A DNA stretch of 64,000 nt from Streptosporangium sandarakinum (GTDB lineage: Bacteria; Actinomycetota; Actinomycetes; Streptosporangiales; Streptosporangiaceae): contig NZ_JACCCO010000002.1 in the NCBI RefSeq assembly GCF_013409935.1, forward strand, positions 1,054,001-1,118,000. The letters run 5' to 3'. Below are positions 34,833 through 42,924 of the stretch, piece by piece. Both the position numbers and the translations under genes were made by a program. The notes under the pieces were generated by a model. It searched no databases. It saw only the letters and a list, made by a program, of their open reading frames with translations, and was not told the DNA's origin. Each line of letters starts with the position of its first letter. The stretch's first letter is position 1.

Positions 34833-35248
34833 GGAACCCCCCGATGGACGGCGTTGCGTGGGCGGGCCGGAACGAGGTGACCGGCCTGACCGGGGGGATG
34901 GATCAAGGCTCTGAACTGCGGGAATGCTATAACGCCCGGCCGCTTCCTGTCTCGCGGCGACGCACCTTCCGGGAAAAGATCGTGGATCGTTCCCGCTTCG
35001 CGGCGGCGGCGTGACACCCCAGCTCAGCACGGTGCACGGCGGCCGCCGAGGCAGTCGATCAAGACGAAGCAGATCAGACGCCGGTTCGCGGCTTTCGGTT
35101 CCCCGGTTTTGGTAACGACCCCGTAACGGTCCCCCTTGACTGTCCGGTTTCTGTCTCTTTAAACCAACTTTGCCGAGTACGGTCTCCTCTTGTCTCTTTA
35201 CGCATGCGTGAGTCAACCCGAGCGACTCATGACAAAGAAGGAGCTACT
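34833..35248. promoter_or_regulatory. Divergent control region of the inhibitor and protease B
   Basis: 416 bases, no gene supported. On the protease B side: GTAACG at 35112 and 35123 (11-base period), then TTGACT (35136) with a TTTAAA-like -10 about 17 bases on. TGTCTCTTTA is repeated at 35152-35161 and 35191-35200. The dyad TGAGTC...GACTCA spans 35209-35229, just before the ribosome-binding site. This is a well-structured promoter with a possible activator site and leader hairpin. Confidence 0.6.
35112..35128 (+). promoter_or_regulatory. GTAACG-N5-GTAACG direct repeat, response-regulator-type site
   Basis: Two GTAACG hexamers with 11-base period end seven bases before a TTGACT -35 box. That spacing suits an OmpR-family response regulator binding as a head-to-tail dimer. 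MtrA is the best-known actinobacterial regulator with sites of this layout. The same element occurs before the PASTA kinase at 60023. Confidence 0.55.
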
Positions 35249-36808
35249 TTGAACTCCCGAGCCAAGCGCCTCGCCCTCCCCGCCGGTGGCGCCCTCGTCG
35301 CCGCCGCCGTGATCGCCGCGCCCCTCGCGGGCACCGCCCAGGCCGCGCCGAAGCCGGACGTCAAGTCGGCCGCGCTCACCCCGTCCGGTAACGCGAAGGC
35401 CATCGCGGCGTACTGGACCTCCTCCAAGCTGAAGTCGGCGAAGACCTTCACCGCCGACTCCACCATCTCCGCCAAGCTGACGAAGACCGGCGCCGCCAAG
35501 GCCGCCGCCGACGGCAAGGCCGGCCTGGTGGCCCCGACCGGCCCGGGCGGTAGCAAGTCCGCCGGCAGCTCGAAGAACGTGAACCTGCCCATCACCGTCG
35601 GCAAGGTCTTCTTCGTCGACGACAAGGGCCAGGAGCGCTGGTGCTCCGGCACCTCGATCCAGTCGAAGTACCGCAACCTGGTGGCCACCGCCGGCCACTG
35701 CGTGTACGACACCGACACCAACAAGCCGTACGACAACTTCGTCTTCATCCCCGGCTACTACCAGGGCAAGGCCCCCTGGGGCATCTACGTCGGCGCCAAG
35801 GTCAACACCCACGACGACTTCACGATCTTCGAGGACTACGACTACGACTACGCCTTCGTCAACGTCTACAACGGCATCAAGCAGCAGCCCGAGAAGGAGG
35901 TCGACTACAAGACCTACAAGGCGCACGTCGACAAGGGCGGCGCGGGCCGCGAGGACGCCAGGACCGTCGACCGCCAGACCTACGAGGAGTGGACCAAGAA
36001 GGGCGGCCTCGGCAAGGTCGACGGAGTCGACAAGGAAGACCAGGTCGGTCCGCAGTACAAGGGCGCCATCGGCGTCGCGGTCGAGACCGACAAGGCCACC
36101 TGGGGCAAGGCCGCCAGCCGGGTCTTCGGCCTGCACGACGGCAAGGTGACCCTGCACGGCCAGGAGCTGGACCAGGACAAGTGGCCCAAGACCGGCGCCC
36201 GCCTGGAGCCTCGCGTCGAGCAGCTCACCAAGAACGAGTACGAGGCGTACAAGGGCCCGGGCGTCAAGCAGATCGACCGGCGGGGCAACTACACGGTCAC
36301 CCACTACTACGTGATCAAGTACATCGCGAAGACCTCGTCCGCGAAGTACACCATCTTCCGGTACTACACCACGTACGTGACCGACGCCGGCCGCCTGGGT
36401 GACAACGTCGGCGGCCAGGGCGTGGCCTGGAACCAGAAGCTGGGCAAGAAGGTCTTCACCTTCGGCTACCCGACCCAGGGCCACCCCGACGGCAGCCGCC
36501 CCTACAGCGGCCAGACCATGAAGTGGTGCTACGGCACGACCGTCGCCGCCCCCGTGGTGTCGAAGTACAAGGCCCAGGAGCAGCAGGCCATCAAGTGCGC
36601 CTTCACCCCCGGTGCCAGCGGCGGCCCCTTCCTGCTGCAGTACAAGAACAGCAAGCGGACCGGCTACCTCAACGGCGTCGTGAGCCTGACGGTCGACAGC
36701 GACAACAACGACCGCTACGACCGGACGACCACGCCGTACTTCAACGGTGAGACCGCCGCCATCTACAAGCACGCCGCCAACCTCTGGACCGGGAAGCTCC
36801 CGTCCTAG
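35249..36808 (+). CDS. Secreted trypsin-like serine protease B with loop insertion (tandem paralogue 2)
   Basis: 519 residues. Signal peptide to about residue 32, then a pro-region with AAYWTSSKLKSAK, then the protease fold. Triad: His150 (TAGHC), Asp200 (DYDYAF), Ser457 (GASGGP). Between Asp and Ser there is an insertion of about 150 residues (213-375), rich in Lys, Tyr, Asp and Glu, with repeated units such as EVDYKTYKAHVDKG, TVDRQTYEEWTKKG and QLTKNEYEAYKGPG. The start is TTG at 35249 with AGAAGGAG upstream; the leader and first codons closely match protease A. An in-frame start at 35204 would put the signal peptide too far in. Predicted active. Confidence 0.9.
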   Translation: MNSRAKRLALPAGGALVAAAVIAAPLAGTAQAAPKPDVKSAALTPSGNAKAIAAYWTSSKLKSAKTFTADSTISAKLTKTGAAKAAADGKAGLVAPTGPGGSKSAGSSKNVNLPITVGKVFFVDDKGQERWCSGTSIQSKYRNLVATAGHCVYDTDTNKPYDNFVFIPGYYQGKAPWGIYVGAKVNTHDDFTIFEDYDYDYAFVNVYNGIKQQPEKEVDYKTYKAHVDKGGAGREDARTVDRQTYEEWTKKGGLGKVDGVDKEDQVGPQYKGAIGVAVETDKATWGKAASRVFGLHDGKVTLHGQELDQDKWPKTGARLEPRVEQLTKNEYEAYKGPGVKQIDRRGNYTVTHYYVIKYIAKTSSAKYTIFRYYTTYVTDAGRLGDNVGGQGVAWNQKLGKKVFTFGYPTQGHPDGSRPYSGQTMKWCYGTTVAAPVVSKYKAQEQQAIKCAFTPGASGGPFLLQYKNSKRTGYLNGVVSLTVDSDNNDRYDRTTTPYFNGETAAIYKHAANLWTGKLPS

Positions 36809-36828
36809 TCCTCGCGGTGTGGAGCAGC

Positions 36829-36861
36829 GGAAGGGCCGGGTGCGCACACCCCGGCCCTTCC
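36829..36861 (+). terminator. Terminator after protease B
   Basis: Perfect 11-base stem GGAAGGGCCGG / CCGGCCCTTCC with an 11-base loop, 20 bases after the stop. Confidence 0.7.
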
Positions 36862-37028
36862 GGGTCTTGACGGGGCGCTTATGCGCCCGGCGGCAGGCTG
36901 GCAGGACGGCGGGCCAGAGCGAATCGGTCGGCCGACCTGCCCAAAACTGAATTGATCTGGAAAAATAGCTTTTCACAGCCTCCCCCGCCCCTCCGCCCCC
37001 AGCTCCGTCCCCCGAAAGGAAGCCCCTC

Positions 37029-38240
37029 ATGTCCCCCCGCGTCCGGCGGCTCACGGCCACGCTCGGCGCGCTGTTCGCCGCCTGCGTGACGCTGGCGTCC
37101 GCGTTCGCCGGGAGCGCCGGGGCGGACGCGGTGGCCGCCCCCTGGTCGGGCACTCCCAACGGCATCACCTCCGTCACACTGACCAAGACCGACGCGGACA
37201 TGAAGCGGATCGTGGAGTACTGGAGCCCGGCCCGGCTCAAGGCGGCCCAGAACAACACGCCCGCCGCCCCCGAGGTCAAGCCCAGCAGCGGCGCCACCTC
37301 CAGCGCGCCGGTGTCCCCCACGTCCAGCGCGAAGCCGAGCGCCACCGCGACGGCCGCGGGCGGGAGGCCCATCCCCGCCGGGGGCGCCGCCGTCCCGGCG
37401 GCCGGCACGAGCTCGGGGAACGCGAAGACTGCCAGGGCCGCCTCGTCCCCGGTCGTCAGCCCCACCTTCCCGAAGAAGAAGGCGCAGACCGGCGGCAACC
37501 CGGTCACCGTCGGCAAGGTCTTCTTCCGGATCGGCGACAAGGACTACTGGTGCTCCGCCTCGTCGGTGGCCGCCGCCAACCACCGGCTGGTCGCGACGGC
37601 CGCGCACTGCACCTACGACGCCAAGCAGGACAGGTTCGCCGAGTACTGGATCTTCATCCCCGGTTACGCCGACGGCGGCACACCGTACGGCATCTACGTC
37701 GGTCACACGCTCAACCTGCACTCCAGCTTCATCGCCCAGGGTGACTACGACTACGACTACGCGTTCATCACCGTGCACGACGGGTTCCGCTGGAAGCCCG
37801 GCAGGACCGCCGGCAGCTACGTGATGGAGGACGTCGGCGCGCTGGAGGACAACGTCGGCGGCCAGGGCCTGATGGTCAACCGCGGCATCAATCTGTCCAC
37901 CTTCGCCTTCGGCTACCCCGCGGCCCCGCAGATCGACGGCAGCAGGCCGTACGACGGCCGGACGATGAAGCGGTGCGACGGCCGCACCTACCGGGCCAAC
38001 GCCCCGGCCCGCCTCGTGGACCGCGGCATCGCGCTCCGGTGCGGGTTCACCGCCGGGGCCAGCGGCGGCCCGTGGCTGATCTACTACGACCCCGCCAACG
38101 GCGTCGGCTACCTCAACGGCGTCAACAGTTTCGCCTGGGACACCGACACCGACAAGAAGTACGACCGCATCTCCTCGCCGTACTTCATGGCCTCGACATA
38201 CGTCGTCTACCGCTGGGCCGCGCAGCAGACCGCGAGCTGA
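37029..38240 (+). CDS. Secreted trypsin-like serine protease C (tandem paralogue 3)
   Basis: 403 residues. Signal peptide to about residue 33; the pro-region motif EYWSPARLKAAQ is followed by a Pro/Ser/Ala-rich linker of about 75 residues that the paralogues lack. Triad: His193 (TAAHC), Asp243 (DYDYAF), Ser345 (GASGGP). The Asp-Ser loop is the shortest of the five. Both family cysteine pairs are kept. ATG 37029 has AAGGAAG seven bases upstream, unlike the TTG starts of A, B and E. A 220-base gap with an AT-rich stretch at 36940-36975 separates it from B, so it probably has its own promoter. No strong terminator follows. Confidence 0.88.
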   Translation: MSPRVRRLTATLGALFAACVTLASAFAGSAGADAVAAPWSGTPNGITSVTLTKTDADMKRIVEYWSPARLKAAQNNTPAAPEVKPSSGATSSAPVSPTSSAKPSATATAAGGRPIPAGGAAVPAAGTSSGNAKTARAASSPVVSPTFPKKKAQTGGNPVTVGKVFFRIGDKDYWCSASSVAAANHRLVATAAHCTYDAKQDRFAEYWIFIPGYADGGTPYGIYVGHTLNLHSSFIAQGDYDYDYAFITVHDGFRWKPGRTAGSYVMEDVGALEDNVGGQGLMVNRGINLSTFAFGYPAAPQIDGSRPYDGRTMKRCDGRTYRANAPARLVDRGIALRCGFTAGASGGPWLIYYDPANGVGYLNGVNSFAWDTDTDKKYDRISSPYFMASTYVVYRWAAQQTAS

Positions 38241-38318
38241 GATCCGGAGACGGACGAAGGGGACCGAACCCCCCTCGGTTGCCAGATCTTGGTAGGTTGC
38301 CTCCTTGTCTTCCCGCAG

Positions 38319-38337
38319 TTTCCGGATCATCCGGAAA
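38319..38337 (+). promoter_or_regulatory. Perfect 19-base palindrome before paralogue D
   Basis: TTTCCGGATCATCCGGAAA has nine-base arms around one central C, ending 25 bases before the GTG start. A one-base centre is too tight for an RNA hairpin of this arm length to be the main function; a dimeric DNA-binding protein is more likely. It is not present before the other paralogues. Confidence 0.6.
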
Positions 38338-38362
38338 ACGGTGCAGAACAAGGAGCATGTCT

Positions 38363-39523
38363 GTGAAGCGTTCCCTCCTCCCCCTCGGCGGCGCCGCGCT
38401 CGTCCTCGGCCTGCTGGCCGGTGGTACGGCCGGCACCGCCCAGGCAGCCCCCGACTGGGCCACCGACTCCATGGCGACCAACAGCGCCTCGGCCGTTTCG
38501 GTCATCAACTTCTGGGCCGCCTCGAACTTCGCCGCCCTCAAGAGGGCCACGGCCTACAACCCCGATCCCGGCGGTGTGAAGATGAAGGCCGGCGGCGGCT
38601 TCTCCGCCGACGGGCGGCCCGGCAGCGTCGGCCCGACCGGCTCGGAGAGGCCGGCCCAGACCACCGTCAAGAACGTCAACCTGCCCCGCACGGTCGGCAA
38701 GGTGTTCTTCGTCGTCAACGGCCAGTACCGCTGGTGCACGGCCACCTCGATCCAGTCGAAGTACCGCAACCTCGTCGCCACCGCCGGTCACTGCGTCTAC
38801 GACCCGGAGACCAACAGCGACACGATGGACAAGTGGGTCTTCGTCCCGGGTTACTACCAGGGCAAGGTGCCGTGGGGCATCTACGTCGGCAAGACCGCCT
38901 ACACCCACTACGACTTCGCCAACTACGAGGACTACGACAAGGACTACGCCTTCGTCACCGTCTTCAACGGCGTGGCCTTCGACGGCATCAAGCAGGTCAG
39001 CCGGAGCGACTTCCAGAAGTTCACCGGCCCCAAGTGGGGCGGTGGCGGCCGCTACTACATCCTGCGGTCCAAGGATGTCGGCGCGCTGGGCGACAACGTC
39101 GGCGGCCAGGGCGTCACCTGGAACCAGCCGACCGGCAAGCCCGTCTACGCCTTCGGCTACCCCGCGGCCCCGCACCCCGACGGTGACAAGCCCTTCAGCG
39201 GCGTGACGCCCAAGTACGTCTACGGCAAGCCGTCCGGCAAGGTCTACGTCTCCCCCGAGCACAAGGTCGAGGAGCACATGGGCCTCAAGGGCACCTTCAC
39301 CCCGGGCGCCGACGGCGGCCCGTGGCTGACGCAGTACAGCAGCGGCCGGCGTCTCGGCTACGTCAACGGCGTCACCAGCCTCTTCGGCGACCAGGACAAG
39401 AACGACCGCTACGACCTGATCACCTCGCCGTACTTCGACGGCGAGACGGCCGACATCTACCGCCAGGCCGCCTCCGTGTGGTCCGGCAAGATCGTCGGCC
39501 CGAACGGCGAGCTGTACCGGTAG
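38363..39523 (+). CDS. Trypsin-fold pseudoprotease D, catalytic Ser replaced by Asp (paralogue 4)
   Basis: 386 residues with signal peptide, pro-region (NFWAASNFAALKRAT) and the full protease fold. His143 and Asp194 of the triad are kept, but the nucleophile position reads GADGGP: Asp317 (GAC at 39311) replaces Ser. The second cysteine pair is also lost: KYVYG has Val286 where the others have Cys, and LKGTF has Gly310. LGDNVGGQG is intact. The reading frame is open and codon use is normal, so this is a maintained protein, not decay. GTG 38363 is preferred over ATG 38357 because AAGGAG is seven bases from the GTG but one base from the ATG. It should lack serine-protease activity; a binding, decoy or structural role is inferred. 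Confidence 0.88.
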   Translation: MKRSLLPLGGAALVLGLLAGGTAGTAQAAPDWATDSMATNSASAVSVINFWAASNFAALKRATAYNPDPGGVKMKAGGGFSADGRPGSVGPTGSERPAQTTVKNVNLPRTVGKVFFVVNGQYRWCTATSIQSKYRNLVATAGHCVYDPETNSDTMDKWVFVPGYYQGKVPWGIYVGKTAYTHYDFANYEDYDKDYAFVTVFNGVAFDGIKQVSRSDFQKFTGPKWGGGGRYYILRSKDVGALGDNVGGQGVTWNQPTGKPVYAFGYPAAPHPDGDKPFSGVTPKYVYGKPSGKVYVSPEHKVEEHMGLKGTFTPGADGGPWLTQYSSGRRLGYVNGVTSLFGDQDKNDRYDLITSPYFDGETADIYRQAASVWSGKIVGPNGELYR

Positions 39524-39579
39524 GCCGTCCGTCCCTCGGAGCCCCTGGCGGGCGCTGAGGACCCTTCTCCACCCCATAC

Positions 39580-39617
39580 GACGGGGCCCGGCAGAGATCT
39601 CTCTGCCGGGCCCCGTC
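39580..39617 (+). terminator. Very strong terminator after paralogue D
   Basis: An 18-base perfect stem starting GACGGGGCCCGGCAGAGA with a two-base centre; the inner AGAGATCTCT is itself palindromic, so the actual loop is larger. It lies 57 bases after the stop. Confidence 0.75.
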
Positions 39618-40148
39618 GGCGTTTCCGGGGATCGCGTGACGGGTTTCCCGGGTTCCGAGCGGATTCCTGGGATTTGCACGGCGGCGTCCGGGAGGCGCGA
39701 AACCGAGCCGCCGAGCGCCGAAAACGGACTCTGAGCGAGGCTGGGGACGAACCGGACGGGCCCGAAAGGCGCACTCCCGGAGGTTGGAGACCCCACGGAG
39801 GCGGGGATCGGGCGCGTTAGACGTGGTTCGGCCAGATTCGGTGCCATCGGTTCCATGTGATCTGCGTCACATTGATCCGATCACTGATCGCGACCGGACG
39901 CTCACCCCACTTAGGGCGCACCCGTTACGAGATCATGACTATCTGCGGAAACGACTCCGACAAACCCCAACCGTCACAACGGTTTCATCACACGCCGAAG
40001 GTAACGGAACGGTCTCGGCCCCGCCTATGCCCTTCTTACCCACCAAAGCGGCTTCCGATTCACAAGATCCGCCCTGTATGTTTCTGGCTATCCCTTTACT
40101 GACGCATGGGACGCAAGAAGCGTTCCACATCAGACCAAGGAGTTTCCC
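39618..40148. promoter_or_regulatory. Long AT-richer control region of paralogue E
   Basis: 531 bases without a supported gene; the short open frames here have no ribosome-binding site and atypical codon use. It contains the CRP-like site at 39856, single GTAACG-type words (CCGTTACG near 39921, GGTAACGG near 40003) and a region after 39890 of unusually low GC for this genome. The lead to the TTG start is AAGGAG with a six-base spacer. Probably promoter plus long untranslated leader. Confidence 0.55.
39856..39871 (+). promoter_or_regulatory. CRP-like binding site upstream of paralogue E
   Basis: TGTGATCTGCGTCACA is a perfect TGTGA-N6-TCACA site, the consensus of CRP and of the actinobacterial Crp/GlxR/Rv3676 proteins. 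It lies 278 bases before the TTG start, consistent with a long leader or a distal promoter. Confidence 0.7.
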
Positions 40149-41660
40149 TTGAAGCGCATCCTCCTCCCCGCCGGTGGCGTCGTCCTCGCCTCCGGTCTGC
40201 TGGCCGCCGGCCTGGCCGGCACCGCCAACGCCGCTCCCGACTGGGCCTCCGACACGATGGCCAAGGACGCTCCCTCCGCGCAGGAGGTGGCGAACTTCTG
40301 GCTCGCGAAGAACGGCGAGTCCAACAACCTCGCCAAGGCGACCGCCTACAACGTCGAGACCAAGGCCACCACCCAGCTGAAGGCCGGCGGCGGCTACACC
40401 GCCGACGGCAAGCCGGGCCTCGCCGCCCCCATCGGCGAGGAGAAGAAGACCGCGGCCAAGGTCAAGAACATCAACCTGCCGAAGACCATCGGCAAGGTGT
40501 TCTTCGAGGCCCCCGACGGCAGCCTGAAGTGGTGCTCCGCCACCTCGGTCCAGTCGAAGTACCACAACCTCGTCGCCACCGCCGGCCACTGCGTCTACGA
40601 CGACAAGGCCAACGGCAGCGTCATGGGCAAGTGGGTCTTCGTCCCGGCTTACTACCAGGGCAAGGCTCCCTACGGCGTCTACGTCGGTAAGACCGCCTTC
40701 ACCCACTACGACTACTCCGTGTTCAACGACCGCGACCGCGACTACGCGTTCGTGACCGTGTACAACGGTGTCCAGATCGGTGGCGGCACGGCCAAGGAAG
40801 TCTCCAAGGCCGAGTACGAGAAGTACAACGGCGCCAAGAACACCAAGGTCGAGGAGATCACCTACGACCAGTTCAAGGCTTGCCTGACCAACCTCACGGG
40901 TGACTGCTGGGCGGACGACAAGACCGCCGACAACCCTGCCGACAAGGTCGGCCCGGACTACCCCGGCGCCGTTCTTGAGCGCAAGGAAGTCTCCAAGGGC
41001 GAGTACGAGCGGGCCGGCATCGGTCGCGGCAACGGCAACAAGCTGGGCGACCCGGTCGTCGAGAACGTGACCCGGACCGAGTTCCTCAAGTACGAGGGCC
41101 CGGGCGAGAAGGCCAAGGACAGCAACGGCAACTTCACCATCACCCACTACTTCGTCCAGAAGTGGGTGAAGCCGGCCACCTCGAAGAAGTACTACAAGAC
41201 CACGTACTTCATCATCGACGGCTTCATCAAGGACGCCGGCAAGCTCGGTGACAACGTCGGTGGCCAGGGTGTGGCCTGGAACCAGAAGACCGGCCAGGCT
41301 GTGTGGGTCTTCGGCTACCCGGCGCTCCCGCACCCCGACGGCAACAAGGCCTACACCGGTGTCACGCCGAAGTGGTGCTACGGCAAGACCTCCGGCAAGG
41401 TGTACGTCTCCGCCGCCGAGAAGGTCGAGGAGCACATTGGCCTGAAGTGCGCGATGACCGAGGGCGCCGACGGTGCTCCGTGGCTCATCAAGTACAGCAA
41501 CGCCAAGCGTCTCGGCTACGTCAACGGCGTGACCAGCCTGTTCGGCGACCAGGACAAGAACGGCCGCTTCGACCTGAGCACCTCGCCGTACTTCGACGGT
41601 GAGACCGCGACGGTCTACAACCAGGCCGCCGCCGTGTGGTCCGGCTCGATCGTCAAGTAG
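40149..41660 (+). CDS. Trypsin-fold pseudoprotease E, catalytic Ser replaced by Asp, with loop insertion (paralogue 5)
   Basis: 503 residues. Its N-terminus (MKRILLPAGG...TANAAPDWASDTMA) is closest to paralogue D, so D and E are sister genes. His147 and Asp198 are kept; the nucleophile motif is GADGAP with Asp441 (GAC at 41469) in place of Ser. Unlike D, it retains Cys410 and Cys434. Between Asp198 and the LGDNVGGQG block there is an insertion of about 150 residues with repeated units EVSKAEYEKYNGAK, EITYDQFKACL, EVSKGEYERAG and NVTRTEFLKYEGPG, plus two extra Cys (245, 253). The start is TTG with AAGGAG six bases upstream. More T/A-ending codons (GGT, CTT, GCT) occur here than in its neighbours. 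Confidence 0.88.
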   Translation: MKRILLPAGGVVLASGLLAAGLAGTANAAPDWASDTMAKDAPSAQEVANFWLAKNGESNNLAKATAYNVETKATTQLKAGGGYTADGKPGLAAPIGEEKKTAAKVKNINLPKTIGKVFFEAPDGSLKWCSATSVQSKYHNLVATAGHCVYDDKANGSVMGKWVFVPAYYQGKAPYGVYVGKTAFTHYDYSVFNDRDRDYAFVTVYNGVQIGGGTAKEVSKAEYEKYNGAKNTKVEEITYDQFKACLTNLTGDCWADDKTADNPADKVGPDYPGAVLERKEVSKGEYERAGIGRGNGNKLGDPVVENVTRTEFLKYEGPGEKAKDSNGNFTITHYFVQKWVKPATSKKYYKTTYFIIDGFIKDAGKLGDNVGGQGVAWNQKTGQAVWVFGYPALPHPDGNKAYTGVTPKWCYGKTSGKVYVSAAEKVEEHIGLKCAMTEGADGAPWLIKYSNAKRLGYVNGVTSLFGDQDKNGRFDLSTSPYFDGETATVYNQAAAVWSGSIVK

Positions 41661-41713
41661 TTCTGACGGTCACCTGAGCTAGGGGGTCCAAACCTCAAGC
41701 TCACCTGCTCCAC

Positions 41714-41751
41714 CTGAGGGGCCCGGCTCTTGCCGGGCCCCTCAGTCTTTT
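41714..41751. terminator. Rho-independent terminator after paralogue E
   Basis: Perfect 14-base stem CTGAGGGGCCCGGC / GCCGGGCCCCTCAG, loop TCTT, followed by TCTTTTT. It is the most classical terminator in the window. The convergent regulator gene ends at 41752, so it may act on both strands. Confidence 0.9.
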
Positions 41752-42924
41752 TCAGACGGCCGCGCTCCCGGCCCGCTCCCCCAGTTCCTTCACCGCGGCC
41801 TCCCCCGCGAACGGCGCGAACCTCCGCCGCAGGTCGTCCGCGTACGACCGGCTGCGGGCCGACTGGAGGTCGCGTGACAGCTCCAGCGCCTCCCCCGCCG
41901 CCGAGCACGCCTGCTCCAGGTCGCCGCTGCGCAGCCACCCCGCCGCGAGCAGGGACAGGTTGAACATCCGCCCCCGCACGTAGCGCCCGTCCATGTCGAG
42001 CGACCGCGTGGCGTGCCGTACGGTGGCCGGGCCGTCGCCCAGGTCGCGGAAGCAGTGGGCGAACTTGGCCGCGAGGTACGCCTCGTCGAAGTAGGAGATC
42101 CAGCCGGGCTCGTCGCCGCCCCGGCGCCGGTCGAAGGCCAGCTCGGCCTCGTGCAGCGACGCGGCGCACGCCGTACGGTCGCCCTTGACGGCGTGCGCGT
42201 GCGCCTCCATCACGTGCGCCTCGGCGAGCAGGGTGAAGATCCCGGCGCGGCGGGCCGAGAGCTGGGCGGCCCGCGCGAGGTCGAGGGCGTGCGCCGGCTG
42301 CCCGACGTACACCGCCTGGTGGCTCATCCCGGCGAGGATCTCCCCGCCGAGGCCGTGGTCGCCGGCCTCCCTGGCCAGCCGGAGCGCCTGGATGAGGTAG
42401 CGCTGGGCCAGGCCGTGCCGCTCCAGGTCGTAGGCCATCCACCCGGCCAGCCGGGTCAGCTCGGCCGCGGCGGACGCCAGGGCCCGGCCGGTGGCCTCGC
42501 CGTAGGAGCCGTCCGACAGCAGCGGGGCGACCGCGGTGTCGAGGTACTTCACGACGGCGGGGCGGATCCGGCCGCCGCCGAACCTGTTGTCCAGCTCGCC
42601 GAAGGAGCGGGTCACCTCCCGGATGGCCGCGATGTCGGCCGTGCCCACCCGTCGGTGGCCGCCCGCGACGGGGGCGGACTCCTGCGGGAGGGTCAGCCAG
42701 CGCAGCGCGCCGGTCGAGCCCGCCCCGACCGCGAAGGCCGAGTCGAGCAGGAACCTGCGTCTCTCCACGTCTCCGTGCCACAGTTCCGTCACGGTCGTGA
42801 TCGCCTCCTGCCAGGTATGGGGGAACTCCTGCCCGGGGGCGTCGGCCCCGCGGGACGGCCTCGGGCGGATGAGTCCCGCCTCGGCCATGAGCCGCCGAAG
42901 TGAGTGGTCGGGCCGGTGTGTCAT
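41752..42924 (-). CDS. TPR-containing regulator-like protein (actinomycete XRE-associated type, no HTH seen)
   Basis: 390 residues. After about 40 polar residues comes RRRFLLDSAFAVGAGS, which resembles the linker after the HTH in many Streptomyces regulators. The rest is alpha-helical TPR-like repeats (LASAAAELTRLAGWMAYDLERHG, AQRYLIQALRLAREAGD, LSLLAAGWLRSGD). No convincing helix-turn-helix precedes it, so this may be a TPR protein that acts with another regulator. ATG 42924 follows GAGGAGAG; longer starts up to 43041 add a Pro/Arg-rich lead without a site. Related proteins are often tied to development or antibiotic control. Confidence 0.75.
   Translation of the reverse strand: MTHRPDHSLRRLMAEAGLIRPRPSRGADAPGQEFPHTWQEAITTVTELWHGDVERRRFLLDSAFAVGAGSTGALRWLTLPQESAPVAGGHRRVGTADIAAIREVTRSFGELDNRFGGGRIRPAVVKYLDTAVAPLLSDGSYGEATGRALASAAAELTRLAGWMAYDLERHGLAQRYLIQALRLAREAGDHGLGGEILAGMSHQAVYVGQPAHALDLARAAQLSARRAGIFTLLAEAHVMEAHAHAVKGDRTACAASLHEAELAFDRRRGGDEPGWISYFDEAYLAAKFAHCFRDLGDGPATVRHATRSLDMDGRYVRGRMFNLSLLAAGWLRSGDLEQACSAAGEALELSRDLQSARSRSYADDLRRRFAPFAGEAAVKELGERAGSAAV

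Noticed and set aside
39857..40152. Short open frames in the leader of paralogue E
   Set aside because: No ribosome-binding site, no similarity to known proteins that I recognise, and codon use unlike any gene nearby.
38363..41660. Paralogues D and E as decaying pseudogenes
   Set aside because: Both have full-length frames, signal peptides and good translation starts, and each is followed by a strong terminator. Only the nucleophile, and in D one disulfide, is changed.
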